Shown: positions 27,315 to 35,023 of the stretch, piece by piece
Position numbering within the stretch: position 1 is the stretch's first letter
How the letters are laid out: each line of letters begins with the position of its first letter
DNA from: Bacteroidota bacterium
Lineage (GTDB): Bacteria > Bacteroidota > Bacteroidia > Chitinophagales > Chitinophagaceae
Assembly: GCA_018266555.1 (NCBI GenBank)
Contig: JAFEAF010000014.1
Location: forward strand, 34,181 to 98,180
Direction: 5' to 3'
DNA: 64,000 nucleotides
The notes under the pieces: model-generated
What the model was told of the DNA's origin: nothing
The model's input: only the letters and a program-made list of their open reading frames with translations
Database searches by the model: none
Translations under genes and position numbers: made by a program

Positions 27315-27968
27315 TTACAGGATTGATTTTTTATGCTGCAGAAAATATTGTTGGTTCGATATGGTGATAAAATCCAATATTGCTGTACGACCGGTTTTTT
27401 TTTCTGCTGATGTTATAAAATATAAAGGCATTTCTTCCCATGTCTTTGATAACACCTGAAAAAAAGATTCGATATGTTTTTCTGTTTCACCCCGTTTATT
27501 TTTATCTGATTTGGTAAAAACCAAAACAAAATTAATTCGCCATGCTCCTAATGTGTTTATAAACTCTATATCGAGTAGCTGTGGATCATGGCGACTGTCA
27601 ATTAGCACAAACAGGCAAACAAGGTTTGTTCTTTTCCTGATATAATTCTCAATCATGCCTGACCAACTCTTCCTTTCTTTCCTGGAAACAGAAGCATAAC
27701 CATATCCCGGCAAATCAACAAGGTACCATTTCGAATCTTTAAGATCTTTTCCCGATCCGTCAGAAATAATATCGAAATGATTAATGAGTTGTGTCTTTCC
27801 CGGTGTGGCCGATGTCTTTGCCAAATGCCTGGAATTGCAGAGCATATTAATAAGTGAAGATTTACCCACATTACTGCGGCCAATAAATGCATACTCTGGA
27901 CGGTCTGGTTCCGGACATGCTTTATAATCGGCATTGCTAATCTTATAGGAGGCGGAAATTATTTCCAT
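27315..27968 (-). CDS. engB: Ribosome biogenesis GTP-binding protein YihA/EngB
   Basis: Essential GTPase that assists 50S ribosomal subunit assembly. The 217 aa protein has all G motifs in order: G1 IGRSNVGKSSLINML, G2 region SATPGKTQLINHF, G3 VDLPGYGYA, G4 VFTKSDKNK, G5 YFITSAEKKTGR. It is slightly longer than most homologues because of a C-terminal tail (residues 200-217). It is divergent from ubiE, with a 135-base spacer. Confidence 0.95.
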   Translation of the reverse strand: MEIISASYKISNADYKACPEPDRPEYAFIGRSNVGKSSLINMLCNSRHLAKTSATPGKTQLINHFDIISDGSGKDLKDSKWYLVDLPGYGYASVSRKERKSWSGMIENYIRKRTNLVCLFVLIDSRHDPQLLDIEFINTLGAWRINFVLVFTKSDKNKRGETEKHIESFFQVLSKTWEEMPLYFITSAEKKTGRTAILDFITISNQQYFLQHKKSIL

Positions 27969-28085
27969 AAAATAAAGATACAGGTAACGAAAATAAACAA
28001 AGTGAAATCTTATACTGCCATCCTCTTGAATAAACCGAATTGAGTGATTACAATATAATTAAATATCCAACTGGTCGCTCACCCG

Positions 28086-28093
28086 TATCTTTG
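28086..28093 (+). promoter_or_regulatory. -7 promoter box for ubiE-porT
   Basis: TATCTTTG, a perfect consensus match, ends 10 bases before the ubiE ATG. The leader would be only a few bases long. Confidence 0.55.
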
Positions 28094-28103
28094 TTCTCTC
28101 AAA

Positions 28104-28874
28104 ATGGAGCCATTACCTCACGACCATATTGTCCCTTTTAAAAATTCCGGGCAGAATAAAAAAGAGCAGGTGGCCAAAATGTTTGACCGCATAGCTCCCC
28201 GTTACGATTTCATGAATCGTTTTCTTTCTGCCGGCATTGATGTGATCTGGAGAAAGAAAGCCATAAAAAAACTGAAAAAGGAAAATCCCAAGACAATACT
28301 CGACGTAGCCACAGGCACTGCAGACATGGCCTTACTGGCATTTCGAATATTAAAACCCGAAAAGATTGTGGGAATTGATCTTTCTGCACAAATGCTGGAA
28401 ATTGGTAAAAAGAAGATTGAAAAAGAAGGCCTTGGTGATGTAATTGAATTGCAAATCAGTGATTCAGAGGCAATAAATCTATCCCAAAATTCGTTTGATG
28501 CGGTAATAGCGGCTTTTGGTGTCCGAAACTTTGAAAACCTGGAAAAAGGGCTTTCAGAAATGTTTCGGGTACTGAAGCCCGGCAGCAGGCTGGTCATTTT
28601 AGAATTTTCAAAGCCAAAACATAAGGCAGTGCGAAGTTTGTACCATTGGTATATGAGCATTGTTGCGCCAAAGATGGCGCAGTGGTTCCGGCAAAACAAA
28701 GAAGCATACCAGTATTTATGTGAATCGGCAAATTCATTTCCTGACCGCCGTCATTTTGTGGACATTTTAAATAAAGTGGGGTTCACCGATACCGGGTTCA
28801 AACCCTTAAGCTTAGGAATATGTTGCATCTACACCGGAAGAAAACCTGTTTCATCAACAGGCAGACATTTGTGA
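28104..28874 (+). CDS. ubiE: Demethylmenaquinone methyltransferase
   Basis: SAM-dependent C-methyltransferase (MenG/UbiE) that completes menaquinone synthesis. 256 aa. Signatures: QVAKMFDRIAPRYDFMNRFL, the SAM-binding LDVATGTADMALLAF (motif I), FDAVIAAFGVRNFEN and EMFRVLKPGSRLVILEFSKP, all standard for UbiE/COQ5. The last ten or so residues (RKPVSSTGRHL) run past the usual end. The stop codon overlaps the GTG start of porT. Confidence 0.95.
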   Translation: MEPLPHDHIVPFKNSGQNKKEQVAKMFDRIAPRYDFMNRFLSAGIDVIWRKKAIKKLKKENPKTILDVATGTADMALLAFRILKPEKIVGIDLSAQMLEIGKKKIEKEGLGDVIELQISDSEAINLSQNSFDAVIAAFGVRNFENLEKGLSEMFRVLKPGSRLVILEFSKPKHKAVRSLYHWYMSIVAPKMAQWFRQNKEAYQYLCESANSFPDRRHFVDILNKVGFTDTGFKPLSLGICCIYTGRKPVSSTGRHL

Positions 28875-29587
28875 CAAGAGCCGGATTGTTTCTGCTTTTC
28901 GGTTTACTCTTTTTTTCTCAATCTTCGCTGGCGCAAAAATCTATGACGGATCTCAATCTTTGGGATCATGACAGCAAACCTTATTATTTTGGAATTACAC
29001 TGGGATCCAACATGGCTCGTTTTCAACTGGAACAGCATTCCCGTTTTTTACAGGATGACAGTGTTTATACTGTGGAACCGGTAAGTTCCGGTGGATTTTC
29101 ACTTGGGTTATCTGCAACAGCAAGATTGACGAATCGCTTCCAGGTACGATTCAATCCCCAACTCATCTTTATGGAACGGGATATTTTATACAAACTGAAA
29201 TACCCCAACTTTGAAGGAGAAACACAAACAACAAAAAAAATTGAATCAGTACTCGTTTCGTTTCCATTACAACTAAAATTACAATCAGATCGTATTGATA
29301 ATTTCCGGGTGTATATCTTTACCGGCATCAAAGGCGATATTGACCTTGCCAGCAATGCCCGGGAAAAAAAAGCGGAAGACCTGGTGAAAATCAAAAAATA
29401 TGATTACGGATTTGAATTAGGCATGGGTTTTAATTTCTTTTTTCAAAGTTTTATTCTTTCACCTGAAATTAAAATCAGCAATGGGATACGGAATATCCAT
29501 AGCCGTGATCAAAACCTGATTTACTCCAGCGTTCTGGATCGCATTCAATCCAGGATGATTTCTTTTTGTATTCATATTGAGGGTTAG
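28871..29587 (+). CDS. porT: PorT-like type IX secretion system outer-membrane protein
   Basis: PorT (SprT) is needed for the type IX secretion machinery. The frame is open from an ATG at 28820, but I start at GTG 28871 (238 aa): it overlaps the ubiE stop as GTGA, a translational-coupling arrangement, and it leaves VTRAGLFLLFGLLFFSQSSLAQ as a normal signal peptide; the ATG would add 17 residues of basic leader inside ubiE. The body is a small beta-barrel: YYFGITLGSNMARFQLEQHS, RFQVRFNPQLIFMERDI, then YDYGFELGMGFNFFFQSFIL and a C-terminal strand ending FCIHIEG. ubiE-porT linkage is conserved in Bacteroidota and the window holds three T9SS cargo proteins. Confidence 0.88.
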   Translation: MTRAGLFLLFGLLFFSQSSLAQKSMTDLNLWDHDSKPYYFGITLGSNMARFQLEQHSRFLQDDSVYTVEPVSSGGFSLGLSATARLTNRFQVRFNPQLIFMERDILYKLKYPNFEGETQTTKKIESVLVSFPLQLKLQSDRIDNFRVYIFTGIKGDIDLASNAREKKAEDLVKIKKYDYGFELGMGFNFFFQSFILSPEIKISNGIRNIHSRDQNLIYSSVLDRIQSRMISFCIHIEG

Positions 29588-29589
29588 CA

Positions 29590-31332
29590 TCAAAACGCAA
29601 ACTCCCTTCTCTGCATATTCCACCTTATGCCGAAATAAACAATGGAAGTATTAACAGAAGTGATCGGCGGTGTTTTTGTTTGCTGCTTGCGCAAAATGCC
29701 ATTGAATTCTAAAAATAAGTTTTCACGCAGTTCATAGGAAACAAGCAACGAAGCATAGGTCACATCCGTTTTCCATCCACTGCCGATAGAATAACCAAAC
29801 TCCATAGTACGATACGGTGGGCGATACGGCAAGAAAATATTGCTGCCATAACTCACATTGTTAGAATCACGCCCCTGCATATACCGGATCAGTTTTCCTT
29901 CTATCAGCCATTTAGGCGCCGGTTGATAACGGGCAATGGCAACAAACTCCTGGAAATTGGCACCGAGCGGATGAGCTAATGGCTGGTTGTAATGTGAATA
30001 ATCCCCTACGGAATCTCCATGTGAATACGTGAAAGGGCGGACTCGGTTTTGCTCAAACTGCAGATCAAAATTCTTAATATTAAATGCATCAATATATTTT
30101 ACTCCTAACTGAACGCCCCACTTATTTGCCCAGAAACCTCGATTCTTTTTTATTTCTGACAATACAAATTCATCCAAAAAAAATTGCCCATAAAACTGAA
30201 GCCGCTTCGCCACGTTTGCTTTCATATCCAGCCCGGCATGGGCTTTATCATAACTTCCATTTTGTTGCTCGGCCGATCTGTAAAAAATAATCGGATTCAG
30301 ATAGCCAAAATCAAAATGGCCTTTACGTCCAAACGTTATGCCTTCAAACAAACCAATATTCAGCCATTTGGTTACATCCACATCGAGGTGGTGCATGGCA
30401 GCATACTTTTTTATTCCTACATGATCACCAACGATTGTATCAGATGCCGCCAGTTCCATAAATAAATTCTGGTAATTAATTTTCCAGATTCTTGTATTCA
30501 ACTTCAAAAAAAGATATGGGCTGCCGAAATCACTGAGGAATAAACTGCGGTAACCATTGCCTATGAAATTCCTGTCGTACCCAAATTGTACATTAATATA
30601 TTTGGCCACATTAAAAGTGAAATACCCTAATGCATCAAAATAATCGTAACCTCCGGCAGCTTTGAATTTTTTATAAAACCCTTCGCCGGGGACTGCCTTC
30701 CATTGACTGATCCACTGCTGCACATACAGAGGATCTCTTTCCTGGTTATCGGTAATTGAACCATAAAAACCGATTTTATTTGCAATTTTTCCCCGTACAT
30801 ATAGCCCTCTTGAGTTCAGAAAAAGCCGTTGATCATTATTACTTTCTTTAGATATGGCAAACCTGATCATTGGGTTTACAATCAGGTCAAAATCCTTCAC
30901 ATGCACTTCATATAAGTTTGCCGGGGAAGTATAGAATCTCTTCGCTATAGACTTTTTGCTTATAAATTTCAAACCGGTCCACTCTGCATTATCCATCAAA
31001 ACATGTTGTGCATTATATATATCCACTTTGCTCAAAGAAGAACCTACCCTATCCATTCTTTGAATTTCCATATCAGGGGCAGGTGGCACTTCCCCAGAAG
31101 ACTCAATAATTTTTCCGGCATTATAATATTTTTCAATAACAGGGATAACCTGCTTTCTGCTGAATGGCCTTGTTTTTGAAAAATTTAATACAGAATCTGT
31201 TTGTGCTTTAATCTCCAAACGATCCAAAAGAATGTATGCCTTATCATCTTTGGGTAAATAGGTAGTCTGGGAAAAACAGGCAACAGGAAAAAGAATAAGA
31301 GTCAGTCTTACAAGGGTTTCTTTAATTTGCAT
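29590..31332 (-). CDS. Outer-membrane barrel of the RemB/capsule-assembly Wzi-like type
   Basis: 580 aa, signal peptide ending VACFSQ. The first mature domain (about residues 25-90) is helical with the pattern YLPKDDKAYILLDRLEIKA and TRPFSRKQVIPVIEKY; the rest is a large antiparallel beta-barrel rich in aromatic strands (for example FGYDRNFIGNGYRSLFLSD and YGQFFLDEFVLSEIKKNRG) and ends with an aromatic terminus (QRREFAF). This is the organisation of Bacteroidota proteins annotated as Wzi-family or gliding-motility RemB-like. Assignment is by overall pattern. It is convergent with porT, with 2 bases between. Confidence 0.65.
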   Translation of the reverse strand: MQIKETLVRLTLILFPVACFSQTTYLPKDDKAYILLDRLEIKAQTDSVLNFSKTRPFSRKQVIPVIEKYYNAGKIIESSGEVPPAPDMEIQRMDRVGSSLSKVDIYNAQHVLMDNAEWTGLKFISKKSIAKRFYTSPANLYEVHVKDFDLIVNPMIRFAISKESNNDQRLFLNSRGLYVRGKIANKIGFYGSITDNQERDPLYVQQWISQWKAVPGEGFYKKFKAAGGYDYFDALGYFTFNVAKYINVQFGYDRNFIGNGYRSLFLSDFGSPYLFLKLNTRIWKINYQNLFMELAASDTIVGDHVGIKKYAAMHHLDVDVTKWLNIGLFEGITFGRKGHFDFGYLNPIIFYRSAEQQNGSYDKAHAGLDMKANVAKRLQFYGQFFLDEFVLSEIKKNRGFWANKWGVQLGVKYIDAFNIKNFDLQFEQNRVRPFTYSHGDSVGDYSHYNQPLAHPLGANFQEFVAIARYQPAPKWLIEGKLIRYMQGRDSNNVSYGSNIFLPYRPPYRTMEFGYSIGSGWKTDVTYASLLVSYELRENLFLEFNGILRKQQTKTPPITSVNTSIVYFGIRWNMQRREFAF

Positions 31333-31361
31333 GAAATAGGAATTGATTCCGGCAACAAAAT

Positions 31362-32705
31362 ATGCAAAAATATTTGATTAAAAATATACAGGTTGTCAAC
31401 GAAGGTGAAATTAAAAGCGCTGATCTGTTAGTTAGTAATAGGCGCATTGAAAGAGTGGAGCCACGAATTGCACGAATAGACACGAATTATACCGAGATCA
31501 ATGGCGAAGGAAAATATTTATTTCCAGGTTGTATTGATGACCAGGTACATTTCCGGGAGCCGGGACTGACACATAAAGCATGTATTTATACAGAATCAAA
31601 AGCAGCAGTAGCCGGCGGTGTCACCAGTTTTATGGAAATGCCGAATACAGTCCCTCCTGCTTTCACTCATGAATTGCTGGAAAATAAATATGAGATTGCC
31701 CGCAAGACATCGTTGGCTAATTATTCTTTTTTCATGGGCACTTCCAATGAAAATGCCGATGAAGTGCTGAAAACAAATGACAAAAAGGAAAACGTTTGCG
31801 GTATAAAGATTTTCATGGGCTCCTCTACCGGAAACCTGTTAGTGGATAACCCGGGCACATTGGATAAAATTTTCAGCGAAAGTGAAGTGTTGATTGCCAC
31901 GCACTGTGAGGATGAAAAGATCATTAAGGAAAATTTTCAGAAACTGAAAGCAGAAAAAAAAGAACTGATCCCCGCTGACCATCCGCTCATCCGTACGGCT
32001 GAAGCCTGTTATGCCTCTTCGCTCTATGCTATCCAGATTGCAAAAAAATATAATACCCGCCTGCACATACTTCATATTTCCACTGAAAAAGAGTTATCGC
32101 TTTTCACCAATATGATTCCATTAAAAGAAAAACGTATAACATCAGAAGTTTGTGTGCATCATCTTCATTTTACCAATGATGATTATATGCGGCTTGGTAA
32201 TCTTATCAAATGCAACCCCGCAATAAAATCACCCAATAATAAAGAAGCATTGTGGAAAGCATTGCTTGATGACCGCCTTGATGTAATTGCCACCGATCAT
32301 GCGCCGCATACATGGGATGAAAAAAATGTTCCTTACGAAAAAGCTTATGCAGGATTGCCGTTAGTGCAGCATCCATTGCTCCTAATGCTTAATTATCATC
32401 AACAGAGAAAAATAAGTCTGGAAAAAATTGCTGAGAAAATGAGTCATGCCGTAGCGGATTGTTTTCAGGTAAAAGAAAGAGGTTATATCCGGGAAGGATA
32501 TTTTGCCGATTTGGTAATTGTTGATTTGAACCAGGCAGTAAAAGTTTCAAAGGAAAATATTTTGTATAAATGCGGCTGGAGTCCGTTTGACGGGTTTGAA
32601 TTTTCAGCCTCTGTAACACATACGTTTGTCAATGGTAATTTAGTATATGGAAATGGTGTATGGGATGAATCTCATAAAGGTGCACGATTAAATTTTATGC
32701 GTTAA
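31362..32705 (+). CDS. pyrC: Dihydroorotase (class I)
   Basis: Third enzyme of pyrimidine synthesis, cyclising carbamoyl-aspartate to dihydroorotate. 447 aa. Amidohydrolase metal sites are visible: DDQVHFREPGLTHK (HxH equivalent), GIKIFMGSSTGN (carboxylated Lys), IATHCEDE, LHILHIST and ATDHAPHTWDEKN. The C-terminal beta domain ends ... VYGNGVWDESHKGARLNF. The N-terminal part contains an apparent in-frame repeat insertion (bases 31462-31488, encoding about PRIARIDTNY). Divergent from the barrel gene by 29 bases; the MutS-like gene starts directly after its stop codon. Confidence 0.92.
   Translation: MQKYLIKNIQVVNEGEIKSADLLVSNRRIERVEPRIARIDTNYTEINGEGKYLFPGCIDDQVHFREPGLTHKACIYTESKAAVAGGVTSFMEMPNTVPPAFTHELLENKYEIARKTSLANYSFFMGTSNENADEVLKTNDKKENVCGIKIFMGSSTGNLLVDNPGTLDKIFSESEVLIATHCEDEKIIKENFQKLKAEKKELIPADHPLIRTAEACYASSLYAIQIAKKYNTRLHILHISTEKELSLFTNMIPLKEKRITSEVCVHHLHFTNDDYMRLGNLIKCNPAIKSPNNKEALWKALLDDRLDVIATDHAPHTWDEKNVPYEKAYAGLPLVQHPLLLMLNYHQQRKISLEKIAEKMSHAVADCFQVKERGYIREGYFADLVIVDLNQAVKVSKENILYKCGWSPFDGFEFSASVTHTFVNGNLVYGNGVWDESHKGARLNFMR
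31462..31488. repeat. Triplicated CACGAAT element inside pyrC
   Basis: CACGAAT occurs at 31462, 31471 and 31481 (period 9-10), with the context of a short interspersed repeat I associate with spacers in Bacteroidota. Here it is translated in frame in the N-terminal sandwich region of dihydroorotase. Confidence 0.5.
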
Positions 32706-34022
32706 ATGCAGATTGATCAAACTTCATTTAGTGATATTTCTATCTTCCATTATGAAGAAGAGTATTCTGTTTTTCACAAACTTAATTTTACCAGAACCAG
32801 CGGAGGAACCGAATGGCTACGCAAATTTTTCAGTGAACCACACAATGACCTGAAAAAAATTAAAACGGTACAAAAAATCATCCGTACCCTGATGGAGCAT
32901 ATCAAAGATTGGCCGGCCGATATCAGCAACGGAACCATTCTTATGATCAATAAATTTATGGATTATTCCCTGGATCCTGTTCCTGAAAAACCCAATACCT
33001 TCAATTCGCTGCTGTATAAATGGCTACACGGCCCCGACTATTCTATGGTGAAATATTGCATGAAACATTTTGCTGATTTTTACAGGGGCATTAAAAATAT
33101 TGTGGAGATGCTGGGGGAGTTGGATTTATCTCCCCATATCAAAATTTATATTGACCGTATAGAAAGATTATTGAAAGAACCACCGCTTCAGAAACTTTCT
33201 GACACGGAACCCGGAGAAGAGTTTTCTCATAGCCGGAATCTATATTTTGCTTATTACCTGCGGGGCCGGTATAAAACTGATACGCTGGAATTGATAGATA
33301 TTTTCAGCCGGCTGGATGCCTGGTACTCGATGGCAGTTGCAGTAAAAACTTTTGATCTTAGTTTTCCGGAGTTTATTGAACAGGATAGCCCGATGATAGA
33401 CTCAAAGGGATTATACCATATCCTGCTAAATATGCCGGTGGCTTATGACCTGCATATGAATCCACAACATAATTTTCTTTTTCTCACCGGTGCAAATATG
33501 GCGGGTAAAAGCACCTTAATCAAATCTGTAGGTGTAGCAGTATTTCTTGCACATATTGGTATGGGAGTGCCTGCCAGGCAAATGCAACTGACATTGTTTG
33601 ACGGCCTCCTGAGTAATATTAACGTAGTGGATAATATAGCCAAGGGAGAAAGTTTTTTCTTCAATGAAGTACAGCGGATAAAAAATACAATCGAAAAAAT
33701 TAATAATGGGAAAAAATGGCTGGTGCTGATTGATGAGCTATTTAAAGGAACCAATATGCAGGATGCCATGAAATGCTCCAGCACGGTGATCAAAGGCCTG
33801 ATAAAAATCAGAAACTCTCTTTTCATTCTTTCCACCCATTTGTACGAGATCGGCGATGAATTAAAAACATATCCCAATATCAGTTTCCGCTATTTTGAAA
33901 CGAATGTAACAGATGATCAGTTAAAATTTACTTACCAATTAAAAGAAGGTATCAGCAATGACCGTCTCGGGTATTTTATCCTGAAAAAAGAAAAAGTAGT
34001 GGATATGCTGGATAAATTATAA
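32706..34022 (+). CDS. MutS-like ATPase lacking the mismatch-recognition domains
   Basis: 438 aa. It starts with MutS core/lever-like helices (VFHKLNFTRTSGGTEWLRKF) and has the MutS ATPase domain: Walker A LTGANMAGKSTLIKSVG, then ARQMQLTLFDGLLSNI, KGESFFFNEVQRIKNTIEK, Walker B WLVLIDELFKGTN and FILSTHLYEIGDE. The N-terminal mismatch-recognition and connector domains of real MutS are absent, so it belongs to the MutS-related group in Bacteroidota whose substrate is unknown. Its ATG directly follows the pyrC stop codon, so translation is probably coupled. Confidence 0.87.
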   Translation: MQIDQTSFSDISIFHYEEEYSVFHKLNFTRTSGGTEWLRKFFSEPHNDLKKIKTVQKIIRTLMEHIKDWPADISNGTILMINKFMDYSLDPVPEKPNTFNSLLYKWLHGPDYSMVKYCMKHFADFYRGIKNIVEMLGELDLSPHIKIYIDRIERLLKEPPLQKLSDTEPGEEFSHSRNLYFAYYLRGRYKTDTLELIDIFSRLDAWYSMAVAVKTFDLSFPEFIEQDSPMIDSKGLYHILLNMPVAYDLHMNPQHNFLFLTGANMAGKSTLIKSVGVAVFLAHIGMGVPARQMQLTLFDGLLSNINVVDNIAKGESFFFNEVQRIKNTIEKINNGKKWLVLIDELFKGTNMQDAMKCSSTVIKGLIKIRNSLFILSTHLYEIGDELKTYPNISFRYFETNVTDDQLKFTYQLKEGISNDRLGYFILKKEKVVDMLDKL

Positions 34023-34085
34023 CGACTATTTGTTTTTGAGAATAAATACAATAGCGGTTTATCAAAAAACAAAGCCTTCTTTTTT

Positions 34086-34098
34086 GTTGCTAAGCAAC
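34086..34098. repeat. Perfect palindrome in the toxin-antitoxin promoter
   Basis: GTTGC TAA GCAAC: five-base arms and a three-base spacer. It lies directly at and after the -33 element and so is a candidate operator for antitoxin autoregulation. Confidence 0.5.
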
Positions 34099-34117
34099 GC
34101 CAAAATCGGTACATTTA
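34087..34117 (+). promoter_or_regulatory. Promoter of the DUF6922/AbiEii operon
   Basis: TTG (34087-34089), 20 bases, then TACATTTA (34110-34117, seven of eight with TAnnTTTG). The start codon follows 11 bases later, which supports the ATG at 34129. Confidence 0.5.
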
Positions 34118-34128
34118 CTTTACAAAGA

Positions 34129-34389
34129 ATGAATAACAAAAGGCCCCATATTATCAACTCTGCCCTGCTTTGGGAGTATGATCTCGATACTTTCAATTAT
34201 GACAAATTATACAAAATAGTTATTGAACGGGTAGTGGAAAGAGGCACTCTCGAACAATGGAAAGAAATGGTAAAATTATATTCTAAAGAACAAATCCTTG
34301 AAACCATAGATTGGAGCGCCCAGTTAGATCAAAGAGATAAAGAATTTTCCCGTTTTTTTCTCAACTCCGGCTTTTTACATGCTGCATAA
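34129..34389 (+). CDS. DUF6922-like antitoxin of an AbiEii module
   Basis: 86 aa from the ATG at 34129; an in-frame ATG at 34030 would add 33 residues and swallow the promoter and palindrome. The core LLWEYDLDTFNYDKLYKIVI, ERVVERGTLEQWKEMVKLYS and EQILETIDWSAQLDQRDKEF matches the small DUF6922 proteins found upstream of AbiEii-type nucleotidyltransferases. The antitoxin is inferred to neutralise or repress the toxin gene, whose start it overlaps by 11 bases. Its DNA-binding ability is not evident from sequence. Confidence 0.75.
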   Translation: MNNKRPHIINSALLWEYDLDTFNYDKLYKIVIERVVERGTLEQWKEMVKLYSKEQILETIDWSAQLDQRDKEFSRFFLNSGFLHAA

Positions 34390-35020
34390 AGATCCATTTA
34401 TCATTACCCCCGAAACTTTCAAGCTCAATCAGCAATTGCAATCAATTCCTGAATTGAAAGAATTTTATTTGGCTGGCAAAACGGCTTTAGCGCTTCAGTT
34501 AGGCCATCAGAATTCAATAGATATTGATCTGTTTACGAGAAATAATTTTGAACCCGATAATATTGTAAACGTTCTTAGCGGTAAGTTCACTTTTTCGTCA
34601 ACACTGGCAAGAAAAGGGACCTTGCTTGCAGTCGTAAATATTATTAAAACCAATTTTATCCGCCCTGACTTTGAAATTTTAAAACCGCCTATTACCCAAG
34701 AAGGCATTACTTTTTTAAGTAAAGAAAATATTACCGCCATGAAATTTCATGCTATTATACAAAGCGGTAAAAGGCTCAAAGATTTTATTGATGTATATTT
34801 CTTATTGGAGCATTACAGTTTGCAACAGATGATTGACTTCTTCGCCGCAACATACAAATTCATGAATCCTATGATCGCCGTTAAAGCAGTTAACTTTTTC
34901 GGAGATATAGATGAAAAGATAGATCCTCTCAAAATGCCGAAACCATTGCCCTTAAAAAAAATAGTTAACCGAATACAGGAAGTAACGCTCAAGCCCGGTA
35001 AAACCTTTAAACAGGATTGA
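34379..35020 (+). CDS. AbiEii/AbiGii-type nucleotidyltransferase toxin with altered core motif
   Basis: 213 aa. MNT-fold nucleotidyltransferases of this family act as toxins, some by modifying tRNA 3' ends. The active-site region reads EFYLAGKTALALQLGHQNS followed by IDIDLFTRNNF; the family motif hG[GS]x(9-13)DhDh is present except that Lys replaces the second Gly/Ser (GK). Downstream is KRLKDFIDVYFLLEHYSLQQ, the conserved KDxxDxY part. It overlaps the antitoxin gene by 11 bases and is followed 3 bases later by the M1 peptidase gene. Whether it is catalytically active with Lys is not certain. Confidence 0.82.
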   Translation: MLHKDPFIITPETFKLNQQLQSIPELKEFYLAGKTALALQLGHQNSIDIDLFTRNNFEPDNIVNVLSGKFTFSSTLARKGTLLAVVNIIKTNFIRPDFEILKPPITQEGITFLSKENITAMKFHAIIQSGKRLKDFIDVYFLLEHYSLQQMIDFFAATYKFMNPMIAVKAVNFFGDIDEKIDPLKMPKPLPLKKIVNRIQEVTLKPGKTFKQD

Positions 35021-35023
35021 CTC

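Noticed and set aside
28202..28699. 165-codon ORF antisense to ubiE
   Set aside because: Shadow of a conserved gene; no motif or signal.
34030..34128. Upstream start of the DUF6922 antitoxin
   Set aside because: It would run through a promoter and a palindrome and add unrelated residues.
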